Source of the DNA: JAUVKT01 sp942491535
GTDB lineage: Bacteria; Bacteroidota; Bacteroidia; Bacteroidales; VadinHA17
Assembly: GCA_942491535.1 (NCBI GenBank)
Contig: CALOBV010000020.1
Coordinates: 186,001 to 250,000 of the forward strand
Reading direction: 5' to 3'
Length of the DNA stretch: 64,000 nucleotides
Of the stretch, positions 1 through 8,360 are shown one piece after another. The notes under the pieces are model-generated. The model had not been told where the DNA came from. It worked only from the letters and a program-made list of their open reading frames with translations, and searched no databases. Position 1 is the stretch's first letter, and every line of letters begins with the position of its first letter. Made by a program: the position numbers and the translations under genes.

Positions 1-1938
1 ACCCTGTACTCCCGTAACTTTGCTTTTTTCGAAAATTGGCCCCATATGTATGATCGCCGTTCTTGTATCCCCATTTTTGGCTATCCATTCAAAATCGGCA
101 ATCTTATTTTGCTTCTTGACAATTACTTCGTTAAAGAGTTTAAGATACTGTGGTATCTTTTTGAAGACAAGCATATTAATCTTAGCGAAATGTTTCCCGA
201 TAAATTCATCCTGTTGACGACCTGATATTTTGCAGAAAGCAGAATTGCAATCGAGGATAAATCCGAGCTTATCAACAAGAATCATGGCTTCGGGAGAATT
301 CTCAAATATCTGCCTGTGCTTGCGCTCGCTTTCAACAAGTGCGTTTTCTGCATCCTTTCTGTCACTTATATCCCTTACTACGGCAAGAATGATTTTTTCG
401 TTTTTAAGGTCAACAATGTTTGAAGATATCTCAACCGGGAATATTGTTCCATCTTTCCGGATATGGTTAGTTTCAAAAACCATTGAACCGGTATCATATA
501 ATTTTTTTCTGGTTTCTATTTTACAATGAATTTCCAGATCTTCCGGCACAGTAATATCTGCTGCGTTAAGGTTTAATAATTCTTCCCTGGAGTAGCCATA
601 AGTTTCACAGGCATTGTTATTGACTTCGACGAAGTTTTTAAATTCATCTTTTGCCCAGGGATGAATAAAAATGGCATCATTAATATGGTCGATCAGGGAT
701 GAATATTTCTTTTTACTAACTGCTATTTCGCTCTCTGCCTCCCTTATGTTGCTGATGTCGAGGATGTTAAAGATAATTCCCCTGCTCCAGTCGTTTATAT
801 CAATAGGAGAGGAACTCATATATACATCCATTTTCGAACCATCCTTCCTTACAAGCTTTGTATTTAATCCCCCGGTGCCACCCTCTTCAATTTTTTTATA
901 TTTAACCCTTCCAACTCTTTCATATTCTTCGTCGCTCTCATACATAAAGCGAGCATTTTTTCCCAGTATCTCTTTCCTGGAATATCCGAGCATTTCACAG
1001 AACATATCATTTACCAGGGTAATATTCCTGTCGATAACCATACCCACGCCTGTTGGTGAAGACCTGAATATACTTTCAAGCGTTCGGTTTCTTTCCTTAG
1101 ACTTTTGCTGGGCAATTCTTTTGCCCTGAATATTTCTGCTTACTCCAAGTATTTCCTTTATTTTGCCGTCACTATTTTTTATTGGGGTAACAAGCACTTC
1201 TGTCCATACAGTTGAGCCATCTTTACATAGTTGTTCGACCTCGGTTTGAAAAGAATCTGAAATCTCCCCCCCTATGTTATCACTGGAGAGAAGGCTATTG
1301 AGCAAGATCGTAACCTTTTGCAGAGACTCCTCGGTCATTACTTCATGGAGAGGTTGATTAACAGCCTCTTCAGCTGTATATCCCCGTAATTTTTTAACAG
1401 ATGGGCTTATATATGAGAAAATGCCATCGGGCTGCAATACCCATATAACATCGGTTGAATTCTCAGCCAGCAGCCGGTATTGATCCTGAGTTTTCCTCAG
1501 GGTGTTTACCTGGCGGAGGTAAATAAGAAGGCAATCCTTTCCTTCGGAGCTTATTTTCTCGGCAGAAATTATGGTTTTGCAGATACTGCCTTCCTTATTT
1601 AATAGCTCTGTTTCGAAATTTCTGATTCGCCCGGTTGATAATAATTCATTGTTAAAATTTGCCCTGTCTTCTTCTTTCGACCAGATATTTAATTCAAGGG
1701 TAGTTTTGCCTATTGATTCTTCTTTTGTGTGGCCAAATATTTTCACATAGTTCGAATTGAGCTCGACTATCCTCATAGTCTCAACGTCAATAATACATAC
1801 CGGGTCTGGACTGGCAAGAAGGGCTTTCTGAAATTTATCTCTGGAGTTTTTGCAAGATTCACTTGCCTTAGCAAGTTTTACGGTCAGGTCGGCAATAGTA
1901 TTCTCGAGATCTTTATTGGATTTGTTAGGGACTGTCAT
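1..1938 (-). CDS. Multi-PAS sensor protein (3' end missing)
   Basis: The minus strand is open without a stop from an ATG at 1938 to the left edge, so at least 646 residues are present. Translation shows a short coiled N-terminus and then about five PAS-type repeats. Each begins with a motif such as ALLASPDPVCIIDVE, YRLLAENSTDVIWVL or QIFENSPEAMILVD and ends in a PAC-like stretch (RKDGTIFPVEISS, RDISDRKDAENALVESE). There is no signal peptide or membrane segment in the visible part, so it looks like a cytosolic or peripheral sensor. PAS arrays of this kind in Bacteroidota usually end in a histidine kinase, but the output domain lies outside the window and cannot be named. It is transcribed divergently from yidD, with a perfect inverted repeat between them. 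Confidence 0.9.
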   Translation of the reverse strand, partial: MTVPNKSNKDLENTIADLTVKLAKASESCKNSRDKFQKALLASPDPVCIIDVETMRIVELNSNYVKIFGHTKEESIGKTTLELNIWSKEEDRANFNNELLSTGRIRNFETELLNKEGSICKTIISAEKISSEGKDCLLIYLRQVNTLRKTQDQYRLLAENSTDVIWVLQPDGIFSYISPSVKKLRGYTAEEAVNQPLHEVMTEESLQKVTILLNSLLSSDNIGGEISDSFQTEVEQLCKDGSTVWTEVLVTPIKNSDGKIKEILGVSRNIQGKRIAQQKSKERNRTLESIFRSSPTGVGMVIDRNITLVNDMFCEMLGYSRKEILGKNARFMYESDEEYERVGRVKYKKIEEGGTGGLNTKLVRKDGSKMDVYMSSSPIDINDWSRGIIFNILDISNIREAESEIAVSKKKYSSLIDHINDAIFIHPWAKDEFKNFVEVNNNACETYGYSREELLNLNAADITVPEDLEIHCKIETRKKLYDTGSMVFETNHIRKDGTIFPVEISSNIVDLKNEKIILAVVRDISDRKDAENALVESERKHRQIFENSPEAMILVDKLGFILDCNSAFCKISGRQQDEFIGKHFAKINMLVFKKIPQYLKLFNEVIVKKQNKIADFEWIAKNGDTRTAIIHMGPIFEKSKVTGVQG

Positions 1939-2033
1939 TTTGATATTATTGTTTCTCTTCTTATTTAATCCACAAGAATACAATATATTAAATCGTTTAA
2001 GAGAATGTATATGTATAATTTTCATCACGCAAA

Positions 2034-2053
2034 ACGATGATTTGCATCATCGT
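2034..2053. promoter_or_regulatory. Perfect 8-4-8 inverted repeat in a divergent promoter region
   Basis: ACGATGAT (2034-2041) and ATCATCGT (2046-2053) are exact reverse complements around the spacer TTGC. The repeat lies between the divergent PAS sensor gene and yidD and covers the expected -33 region of the yidD promoter. It has no T-run, so an operator is more likely than a terminator. The binding protein is unknown. Confidence 0.45.
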
Positions 2054-2068
2054 GCCGGGTAATTACAT

Positions 2069-2076
2069 TATCTTTG
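2069..2076 (+). promoter_or_regulatory. Bacteroidota -7 box (TATCTTTG) for yidD
   Basis: An exact match to TAnnTTTG ends only 8 bases before the yidD ATG. A TTTG at 2041-2044 sits at about the right distance for the -33 element. If this box is used, the transcript would be leaderless or nearly so. Confidence 0.5.
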
Positions 2077-2083
2077 AAAAGAG

Positions 2084-2386
2084 ATGAAAGTGATTAAAAA
2101 AATACTTGCATATTTATTACTTATTCCCGTTTATTTTTATAAATGGTTTATCTCTCCGATTACCGGGCCTTCGTGCAGGCATACCCCCAGTTGCTCGGGC
2201 TATGCTGTTGATGCGATAAATAATCTTGGACCACTGAGGGGTTTAATTCTTGGAACAAATCGTATACTCAGATGCAGGCCCGGGGGGACACACGGATACG
2301 ACCCCGCTCCACTTATATGGATTAAAAGGTACAGGCCATGGAATACCTTTCTTGGAATATGGCCACGCTCAAACAGGTTAAAATAA
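2084..2386 (+). CDS. yidD: Membrane protein insertion efficiency factor YidD
   Basis: This 100-residue protein carries the full YidD signature: an amphipathic N-terminus (residues 1-22), ISPITGPSCRHTPSCSGYA at 23-41, and a C-terminal basic segment with RCRPGGTHGYDPAP. The family helps YidC insert and fold inner-membrane proteins and associates with the inner leaflet through its N-terminal helix. Length is normal for the family apart from a short extra tail after the DPAP motif. It usually sits in rnpA-yidD-yidC clusters; here it stands alone beside a sensor gene, a common Bacteroidota arrangement. The ATG at 2084 is the only Met before the conserved core, so the start is secure although the promoter box lies very close. 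Confidence 0.95.
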   Translation: MKVIKKILAYLLLIPVYFYKWFISPITGPSCRHTPSCSGYAVDAINNLGPLRGLILGTNRILRCRPGGTHGYDPAPLIWIKRYRPWNTFLGIWPRSNRLK

Positions 2387-2412
2387 TGATCACCCCGGTT
2401 CTTCCCTGAACT

Positions 2413-3174
2413 CTAAAAATTAATCTTATCCTTCAGGTTCTTATATCCCGTGCGACTGACGGGGATTCTTGTACCGTCTTTCATAATGGCCCTGTATGTT
2501 TCCTTGCCATAGGGTTCTATTCTGTCTATCTGGTTTATTTTTATTATTGCCGACCTGTGTGTTCTGACAAAATCTTCCCCGGGAAGGTTATTTTCATAAT
2601 ATTTCATGGTTTGCTGCTTAAGAGCCTTGCCCTCCTTATGAAAAATCATAACATAATCATCTTCAGATCTCAGGTATAGTATGGAATCGACAGGAATAAA
2701 ACTTATGGCGTTGCCTTTTCGGATCACAATTCTTGAAATAGAAGGAGATCCTTCCGGCCGGGATGTTGTCAATGACTTTAAAATATCGGCATCATGCTTC
2801 CCGCTTCCAATTTTCGCGACAGCCTTATAGATTGCTTCATCAAATCTTTCCTGGGAGAAAGGTTTAAGTAAATAATCTATAGCATTCATATCGAATGCCT
2901 TAATAGCATATTCGTCATATGCAGTTGAAAATATTATTTCAGGTCTATTTTCTAATAATTCCAGTAGCTCGAAACCTGTAAGTTTGGGCATCTGGATATC
3001 CAGCAGGAGAAGATCAGGGCTAAGGTCTTTAATACTTTTTAATCCGCAGAATCCATCACTGCACTCGCCCACCAGTTCAAGATTACTATGCTTTGAAAGA
3101 AAGTGTCTGATCAAAACCCTGGCCGGTTCCTCATCTTCAATAACCAGAACCTTGATTTTATTATTATCATCCAT
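2413..3174 (-). CDS. LytTR-family response regulator
   Basis: The 253-residue protein has an N-terminal receiver domain (about 5-120) with the acidic pair in IEDEEP, phosphoacceptor Asp59 in LLLLDIQMP and Lys104 in YLLKPF. A C-terminal LytTR DNA-binding domain (about 150-250) contains the typical LYLRSEDDYVMIF and FVRTHRSAIIKINQI segments. By family knowledge it is phosphorylated by the PF06580 kinase encoded just upstream (11-base gap) and binds DNA as a dimer. It is the last gene of a four-gene minus-strand operon with two LiaF/DUF5668-type membrane proteins, which suggests a cell-envelope stress or autoregulatory role. That role is inferred from context only. Confidence 0.92.
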   Translation of the reverse strand: MDDNNKIKVLVIEDEEPARVLIRHFLSKHSNLELVGECSDGFCGLKSIKDLSPDLLLLDIQMPKLTGFELLELLENRPEIIFSTAYDEYAIKAFDMNAIDYLLKPFSQERFDEAIYKAVAKIGSGKHDADILKSLTTSRPEGSPSISRIVIRKGNAISFIPVDSILYLRSEDDYVMIFHKEGKALKQQTMKYYENNLPGEDFVRTHRSAIIKINQIDRIEPYGKETYRAIMKDGTRIPVSRTGYKNLKDKINF

Positions 3175-3185
3175 CGCTTAGGGTA

Positions 3186-4235
3186 TTATCGTTCAGGTAT
3201 AAATATTTCAGCAGTAAATTTACCATTTTCTTTTTTTGTAAGCAGGTAAGCCTCTTTGTTATAATATAGATCCAGTCTTCTCATAATGTTTTTCAGCCCG
3301 GTGCCTGTGCCCCTTACTGGAATATTTTCCGGATCATAGTCGTTTGTTATCGTGATTGTTGTTCCTGAGTCCTTCCTGGAAATGTTAACACCAATAACAA
3401 CACTTTCTACGCTTTCGTATACACCATGCTTAACCGAATTTTCGTATAGGGGCTGTAGAATCATATTAGGCACATCCACATCAAGTGCATTTTTATCAAT
3501 ATTCTCCTCAAGAATTAACCTGTTACCAAATCTAACCTTTTCAATATCCATATAAAGCCTCATGTTAATCAGCTCTTTTTCAAGGGGAACTACCTTTTCT
3601 TCTTTTCTGGAGAGAGCGTATCTCATAAATTCAGACAACTTCACAACCATCTCCCTGGCCTTATCGGGATTGGTGATCGTAAGAGAACTTACTGAGTTAA
3701 GACTGTTAAACAGGAAGTGAGGATTTATCTGTGATCTCAGCATCATCAATTCAGTTTCTCTAAGCATATTCTCGAGCTTGGCTTCATTAATATTTTTCTT
3801 ATTGATGTTATCGAAGCTAATAATGAGATAATATGTAAGGGTAATAACTATGTATATAAAGAAACCGCCGGCGAGCCTGTAGTAGAGGGATTGATTCCAT
3901 AGCTCGAGGTATGCATCGGGATTTGGTACAATTGAAACTGTAAGAAGCCTGACACCAAAGAGCCACATAGTAATTGTAGCCAGTGCAATAAAAAGGTGGT
4001 TCAGGATTACGATTACCATTCTTCCCGATTCCGGGTTGAGCTGTTTTAAGGGAAACCAGATTGCAATGGCAAGGAGACTATAGAAAACGGATGAAGAAAA
4101 ACCATCAACAAATGATGCAAGCACCCCGATATCTGTAACAAAGGTTAAAAGAAGTGACTGTCCCAGTCCGAAAAGAAACCAGATCAGCCACCATATAAAA
4201 AATCTCGAGCGATATGTAATAATTGGGTGAATCAT
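3186..4235 (-). CDS. Membrane histidine kinase, LytS/PF06580 type
   Basis: The 349-residue protein starts with four predicted membrane segments (about residues 12-34, 48-64, 77-103 and 121-140). A short linker leads to the His_kinase domain with RSQINPHFLFNSLNS, where His173 is the predicted phosphorylation site. The C-terminal ATPase part has NMILQPLYENSVKHG and GTGTGLKNIMRRL. This is the standard short Bacteroidota kinase that partners with LytTR regulators. No separate periplasmic sensor domain is visible, so sensing is probably through the membrane segments or the neighbouring membrane proteins. It is co-directional with, and 15 bases downstream of, the LiaF-like gene. Confidence 0.92.
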   Translation of the reverse strand: MIHPIITYRSRFFIWWLIWFLFGLGQSLLLTFVTDIGVLASFVDGFSSSVFYSLLAIAIWFPLKQLNPESGRMVIVILNHLFIALATITMWLFGVRLLTVSIVPNPDAYLELWNQSLYYRLAGGFFIYIVITLTYYLIISFDNINKKNINEAKLENMLRETELMMLRSQINPHFLFNSLNSVSSLTITNPDKAREMVVKLSEFMRYALSRKEEKVVPLEKELINMRLYMDIEKVRFGNRLILEENIDKNALDVDVPNMILQPLYENSVKHGVYESVESVVIGVNISRKDSGTTITITNDYDPENIPVRGTGTGLKNIMRRLDLYYNKEAYLLTKKENGKFTAEIFIPER

Positions 4236-4250
4236 ACCAGCTTATGCCTA

Positions 4251-5009
4251 TCAGTAGCTTTTAATTTCACCACCTCCGAATATCACAGTTCCTTTTAATA
4301 CAAGGGTCTTTGAAACATCTATAGGATTAGTGTGTGACATTTTTCTTGAATCGGAGAAGCCACCCAGTATAGGAGTCACTTCAATCACAACATTCCAGTC
4401 GCTGGGAACAATGAGCGAGCCTCCTCCAAATATCCAGGTAACTTCAATCTCATTTACCCCCGGTGCCAGCTGCGCCCTTGTAAAATCTATTTCCGATCCG
4501 CCGAAGATTGCAGTTATTTTTCCTCCCTGGAAATTATCTGATGTTACAATCCTTTCCCCTCCTCCAAATATATGGACTATATCAATTTCATCAGATGAAT
4601 TTGTCTGACGCGACTTCCAGTTTTCTGACTTCAACCACCTCGCATTAGTCAGTATTATAAGGCCTGCAACAATAAACAGAGCCGGCCAGAAAAGGCGGTA
4701 CGCCCTGAAAGGGATATCAAATATTTCGGGTATAAGGAAGAATCCTCCTACAGCCATTACGATCAGCCCGGGGCCCTTATTCCCTGTTCCCATTGTCATT
4801 ACAAAGCCAATAGCCAAAAGTAGCATTTGCCAGCTAAAAACTATATTTTCAATATAATTAGGCAGCAAGCCTGTTCTCTCAATTATAAGAACAGATCCCA
4901 GTACAATTAATACAACACCTATGGCAATTTTTGAGGAGCCCGGAGAGTGGTGATGTCTTGGTCTTTTATTATAATCTGTTTGGTTTTCCATGATATTCTT
5001 AGTTTTCAT
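4251..5009 (-). CDS. LiaF-like membrane protein with C-terminal beta domain
   Basis: The 252-residue protein has four hydrophobic segments between about residues 28 and 128 (for example IAIGVVLIVLGSVLII) followed by a soluble domain. That domain contains three related strand motifs, VHIFGGGERIV, TAIFGGSEIDF and TWIFGGGSLIV, and finishes with GTVIFGGGEIKSY, the hallmark of the LiaF C-terminal/DUF4097-like beta fold. Related proteins modulate envelope-stress kinases of the LiaSR/VraSR type. The first ATG (5009) overlaps the end of the preceding gene by 11 bases. A second in-frame ATG at 4991 would start just after that stop and is an equally good candidate. The adjoining LytS-type kinase fits a LiaF-like modulator role; this is inference. 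Confidence 0.85.
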   Translation of the reverse strand: MKTKNIMENQTDYNKRPRHHHSPGSSKIAIGVVLIVLGSVLIIERTGLLPNYIENIVFSWQMLLLAIGFVMTMGTGNKGPGLIVMAVGGFFLIPEIFDIPFRAYRLFWPALFIVAGLIILTNARWLKSENWKSRQTNSSDEIDIVHIFGGGERIVTSDNFQGGKITAIFGGSEIDFTRAQLAPGVNEIEVTWIFGGGSLIVPSDWNVVIEVTPILGGFSDSRKMSHTNPIDVSKTLVLKGTVIFGGGEIKSY

Positions 5010-5370
5010 TTATACGATTTTCCTTACGTAATTTTCTTATCGATCCCGAAACGATCAGTCCCAGTCCGACAAGAATAATAGCTCCCGGCCAGTAGAAATT
5101 ATCTATATATTCGGGTAGCTGGATATCCAGGTGGGGCAGAAGAAAATAGGTGCCCACCGCGAACAAAATCAGGGCTTCGCCTATTTTACCATTAAAGAGT
5201 GAAACAGCCCCGATGAAAATCAGAAGCATCTGCCATCTAATATAGCTTGAAGGTTCTCCCAGATGCAGAAGGTCCATCATTATTACCCCCAACAGCAGAC
5301 CAAAGGCTATAAGGAATGATCCTATGCCCCAGAGGGGATTAAAGTTTTTATTAAATCTATCTTTTTTCAT
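4999..5370 (-). CDS. DUF5668/LiaI-like small membrane protein
   Basis: The 123-residue protein consists almost entirely of four hydrophobic segments (about residues 14-32, 45-58, 62-78, 92-109) between a basic N-terminus (KKDRFNKNF) and a basic C-terminus. The pattern LWGIGSFLIAFGLLLGVIMM and FYWPGAIILVGLGLIV is that of the LiaI/LiaF membrane module, and the next gene has the same module fused to a soluble domain. It is the first gene of the operon and has a good -7 box upstream. The function is unknown beyond association with envelope-stress signalling in other bacteria. Confidence 0.82.
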   Translation of the reverse strand: MKKDRFNKNFNPLWGIGSFLIAFGLLLGVIMMDLLHLGEPSSYIRWQMLLIFIGAVSLFNGKIGEALILFAVGTYFLLPHLDIQLPEYIDNFYWPGAIILVGLGLIVSGSIRKLRKENRINEN

Positions 5371-5393
5371 AACAGAGTTTTTGTTTGATGATT

Positions 5394-5401
5394 CAAAAAT
5401 A
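5394..5401 (-). promoter_or_regulatory. -7 box for the DUF5668/LiaF/LytS/LytTR operon
   Basis: On the minus strand this reads TATTTTTG, an exact TAnnTTTG match, ending 23 bases before the ATG at 5370. A TTTG element occurs further upstream, but with longer spacing than usual. The box lies back-to-back with the promoter of the DUF177 operon. Confidence 0.5.
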
Positions 5402-5579
5402 GTTCAGAAAATCAGTGCTGAATAATACAAATCGGCAGAAGACCAAAATTAATCGGTAAACCACGATTCTGGAAAAAGAAAGAGTATTCTGATATTTACT
5501 TTTATCTTTGTACTGAAAATCAATATTTAAAGAGGCGTATCTTTTTCCCTCAACATTTTCATAATTGAATAAGCTTTTA

Positions 5580-5587
5580 TATTTTTG
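5580..5587 (+). promoter_or_regulatory. -7 box for the DUF177-rpmF-plsX-fabH operon
   Basis: TATTTTTG matches TAnnTTTG and ends 19 bases before the ATG at 5607. It rules out the earlier in-frame start at 5565, which would lie upstream of the transcription start. Confidence 0.55.
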
Positions 5588-5606
5588 CACACCAATTTTG
5601 ACAGAC

Positions 5607-6134
5607 ATGTCCGGTTTTTATGATATACCCCTGTCCGGGCTGAAAGAAGGAAGTCATTTATATGATTTTGATGTTGACAGGGATTTTTTTGAATCTTACG
5701 AGGGGAGCGAGATAAAGAAGTGTGAACTTAAAATTCTGACAGCCCTGCTTAAGAGGTCTGCTCATATGGAACTGACAATTACTGTTGAGGGCAGAGTAAT
5801 GATAGTGTGTGACAGGTGTCTGGAAGATTATTGGCAGGAGATAGAAAGTAAAAATACACTGCTGATTAAATACGGAGATCAGTGGGAAGAGGTTGACGAC
5901 GAGGTAGTGATGATTCCTTTTGGAGAAAGCAGTTTTGACCTGAGCCAGTTTATTTATGAGTTTGCTCATCTTGCTATCCCGATGCACAGGGTTCATCCTG
6001 AAAATGAAAATGGAGAAAGTACTTGTGATCCTTTAATGATTGAGAGACTAAGGGAGCACTTACCTGAAAGACATGAAAATATAGACCCAAGATGGGAAGG
6101 TCTTGGAAAGCTTAAAGATGGTTTAAAAAAATAA
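5607..6134 (+). CDS. DUF177 (YceD-like) protein
   Basis: This 175-residue protein begins MSGFYDIPLSGLKEG. It contains the conserved DUF177 features: a central beta region with VMIVCDRCLEDYWQEI, an acidic EEVDDEVVMIPFGES segment and a C-terminal tail ending in DPRWEGLGKLKDGL. Members are encoded almost universally directly before rpmF; YceD of E. coli is implicated in 23S rRNA accumulation, and plant relatives act in chloroplast 23S rRNA processing. Here it sits 11 bases upstream of rpmF in the same order. The start at 5607 is preferred over 5565 because a -7 promoter box lies between them and because family members start at this position. Confidence 0.88.
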   Translation: MSGFYDIPLSGLKEGSHLYDFDVDRDFFESYEGSEIKKCELKILTALLKRSAHMELTITVEGRVMIVCDRCLEDYWQEIESKNTLLIKYGDQWEEVDDEVVMIPFGESSFDLSQFIYEFAHLAIPMHRVHPENENGESTCDPLMIERLREHLPERHENIDPRWEGLGKLKDGLKK

Positions 6135-6145
6135 AAATATTAGAA

Positions 6146-6331
6146 ATGGCACATCCAAAAAGAAAAACATCGAAGCAGAGGAGAGATAAGCGCAGGACGC
6201 ACTACAAGGCAACTGCACCTACAGTATCTACCTGCTCGAACTGTGGGGCAACAGTACAATATCACAGGGTTTGTCCTGAATGTGGATACTATAAGGGTAA
6301 GCTGGCAATAGAGAAAGAAGTTTCAGCTTAA
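6146..6331 (+). CDS. rpmF: 50S ribosomal protein L32
   Basis: The 61-residue protein starts MAHPKRKTSKQRRDKRRTH, the typical basic L32 N-terminus. It carries two CxxC pairs, CSNCG and CPECG, that make a zinc ribbon. It is therefore the zinc-binding form rather than the Cys-less variant some bacteria induce under zinc starvation. It belongs to the large ribosomal subunit and lies between DUF177 and plsX, the usual order linking ribosome synthesis with membrane lipid synthesis. Confidence 0.97.
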   Translation: MAHPKRKTSKQRRDKRRTHYKATAPTVSTCSNCGATVQYHRVCPECGYYKGKLAIEKEVSA

Positions 6332-6347
6332 TCTATACACTTATCTT

Positions 6348-7285
6348 ATGAGGATAGGGCTTGATGTAATGGGAGGAGATTTTGCTCCCGGAGCTGTTCT
6401 CGAAGGTGCTTTTGACGCCCTTGAATATCTTTCAACCGGAGAGAAAATAGTTCTTGTCGGAGATGAATCTCAGATTCTCAGCAGACTGAAATCTGAAGGG
6501 ATAGAAAAAAGTATTTTTGATATTTTCCCTTCAAGCGAAGTTATTGGAATGGGAGAACACCCGGCCAGGTCGTTTGCCGGCAAGAAAGATTCGAGTATCG
6601 CTGTTGGCTTCAGAGCCCTAAAAGTGGAAATCTTGATGGGTTTTGCAGTGCTGGTAATACAGGGGCAATGCTTGTTGCAGCAAGCTATACAGTAAATGTT
6701 ATTCCAGGTGTTATCAGACCAGCCCTGGCAGCCTTGCTTCCATCTACCGATAACCGGCAATCAGTTATCCTGGATGTCGGTCTGAACCCCGACAGTAAGC
6801 CCGATGTTCTTCTTCAGTATTCAAGGCTGGGGTCGATATATGCAAAATATGTATTGAACATCCCCAATCCAAGAGTGGGCCTGCTGAATATCGGAGAAGA
6901 AGAAAACAAGGGGTCGCTGGCAGTGAAATCGGCCCATGAACTGATGAAAGACAATCCTTCAGTTAATTTTGCCGGCAACCTTGAGGCAAATGCCCTGTTT
7001 ACTGCAGGCATGACCGATGTGGTTGTTTGTGATGGCTTTGCAGGAAATATTGTAATAAAACAGGCCGAGGCCTTTTATGATATATTTAAGCAAAGAGGTC
7101 ATAAGGATGAGTTTTTTGATAAACTCGATTTCGAAAATATAGGAGGAACACCTATTGTGGGAATTAATGCAAATGTTGTAATAGGGCATGGTGTTTCGAA
7201 GAGGAAGGCAATTATGAATATGATTCTGCAAACAAGAGATGTCGTTAAGGCCGATCTGGCGCAGAAAATAATAGATGAATTATAA
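6348..7285 (+). CDS. plsX: Phosphate acyltransferase PlsX, frameshifted in this sequence
   Basis: PlsX converts acyl-ACP to acyl-phosphate, the first committed step of phosphatidate synthesis with PlsY/PlsC. The N-terminal part (from MRIGLDVMGGDFAPGAVLEG) reads from 6348. After FRALK the homologous sequence continues one frame over as SGNLDGFCSAGNTGAMLVAA and runs to the TAA at 7285. The break is at the four-A run 6620-6623; one more A would restore a 312-residue protein of normal length. Both halves are well conserved with no other damage, and the gene is normally essential, so sequencing error is the likeliest cause. It is followed immediately by fabH, whose ATG is two bases after the plsX stop. 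Confidence 0.93.
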
Positions 7286-7286
7286 G

Positions 7287-8285
7287 ATGGGAAATATTAC
7301 AGCAGCTATAACAGGACTTAATGCATGGGTGCCTGAATACATACTCGATAACCACGAACTGGCAACCATGGTCGATACTTCTGATGAGTGGATAATGCAG
7401 CGTGTTGGGATTAAGGAAAGAAGAATACTCAAAGGAGAAAACCAGGGTACATCGGTAATGGGTGCCAATGCGGTTAAAGGATTGCTCGAAAAAACAGGTA
7501 CTTCACCTGATGAGATCGATCTGCTTATTTGCGCTACAGTTACACCTGATATGTTTTTTCCTGCAACAGCAAATATTATCTGCGATAAGGTGGGAATAAA
7601 GAACGCCTTCAGCTTCGATCTGAATGCAGCATGTTCAGGCTTCCTTTTTGCATTACAAACAGCGGCTAACTTTATTGAAACCGGAAAGCATAAAAAGGTA
7701 ATACTGGTTGGAGCAGATAAAATGTCCAGCATAACTGATTATACAGACAGAACCACATGCCCACTCTTCGGTGATGCTGCAGGCGCTGTATTACTTGAAC
7801 CTTCTGTCGACGAAACCGGAATAAAGGATTATTTATTCCGTACAGATGGAAGTGGCAGACATCATCTTTATATGAAAGGCGGTGGCTCTGCACGACCTTC
7901 AAGTTATGAAACAATAGACGCGAAAGAGCATTTTATTTTCCAGGAGGGACAGACAGTATTTAAATTTGCTGTGTCCAGGATGGCAGATATTGCGGTTGAA
8001 ATTATGAAAAAAAACAATCTTACATCCGATGATATATCATGGCTTGTTCCTCACCAGGCAAACCTTAGAATAATTGACGCAACAGGACGTAGAATGGGGC
8101 TTGCACCGGAGAAAGTTATGGTAAATATTCAAAACTATGGAAATACTACGGCTGCAACGATACCACTATGCCTCTACGATTATCAGAGTCAATTGAAAAA
8201 GGGCGATAACCTTATACTTGCAGCTTTTGGAGGTGGATTTACCTGGGGATCAATGTGGGTTAAGTGGGCATATGATTCTAAATAA
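7287..8285 (+). CDS. fabH: 3-oxoacyl-ACP synthase III (KASIII)
   Basis: FabH condenses acetyl-CoA (or another acyl-CoA primer) with malonyl-ACP to start fatty-acid synthesis. The 332-residue protein has the catalytic triad: Cys116 in LNAACSGFLFAL, His256 in WLVPHQANLR and Asn286 in QNYGNTTAATIP. It also has the usual C-terminal GGGFTWGS. I chose the ATG at 7287 (MGNITAAITGLN) because it directly follows the plsX stop and matches family starts. An ATG at 7275 would add four residues and overlap plsX. It is the last gene of the DUF177-rpmF-plsX-fabH operon. Confidence 0.96.
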   Translation: MGNITAAITGLNAWVPEYILDNHELATMVDTSDEWIMQRVGIKERRILKGENQGTSVMGANAVKGLLEKTGTSPDEIDLLICATVTPDMFFPATANIICDKVGIKNAFSFDLNAACSGFLFALQTAANFIETGKHKKVILVGADKMSSITDYTDRTTCPLFGDAAGAVLLEPSVDETGIKDYLFRTDGSGRHHLYMKGGGSARPSSYETIDAKEHFIFQEGQTVFKFAVSRMADIAVEIMKKNNLTSDDISWLVPHQANLRIIDATGRRMGLAPEKVMVNIQNYGNTTAATIPLCLYDYQSQLKKGDNLILAAFGGGFTWGSMWVKWAYDSK

Positions 8286-8318
8286 CATTATTTAAGATAT
8301 CTATTTAACAATAGTTTA

Positions 8319-8326
8319 TATCTTTG
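8319..8326 (+). promoter_or_regulatory. -7 box upstream of bactofilin and the atp operon
   Basis: TATCTTTG is an exact TAnnTTTG match, 34 bases before the bactofilin ATG at 8361. It lies in the first gap after fabH, so it probably drives bactofilin and at least part of the downstream ATP synthase genes. Confidence 0.5.
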
Positions 8327-8360
8327 AGAGTTATCTTTAAAAACAAACAAACAAGGAAAT

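Noticed and set aside
671..1129. A 152-codon plus-strand reading frame at the left end
   Set aside because: It is antisense to the PAS-repeat sensor, which is open over the whole region with clear motifs.
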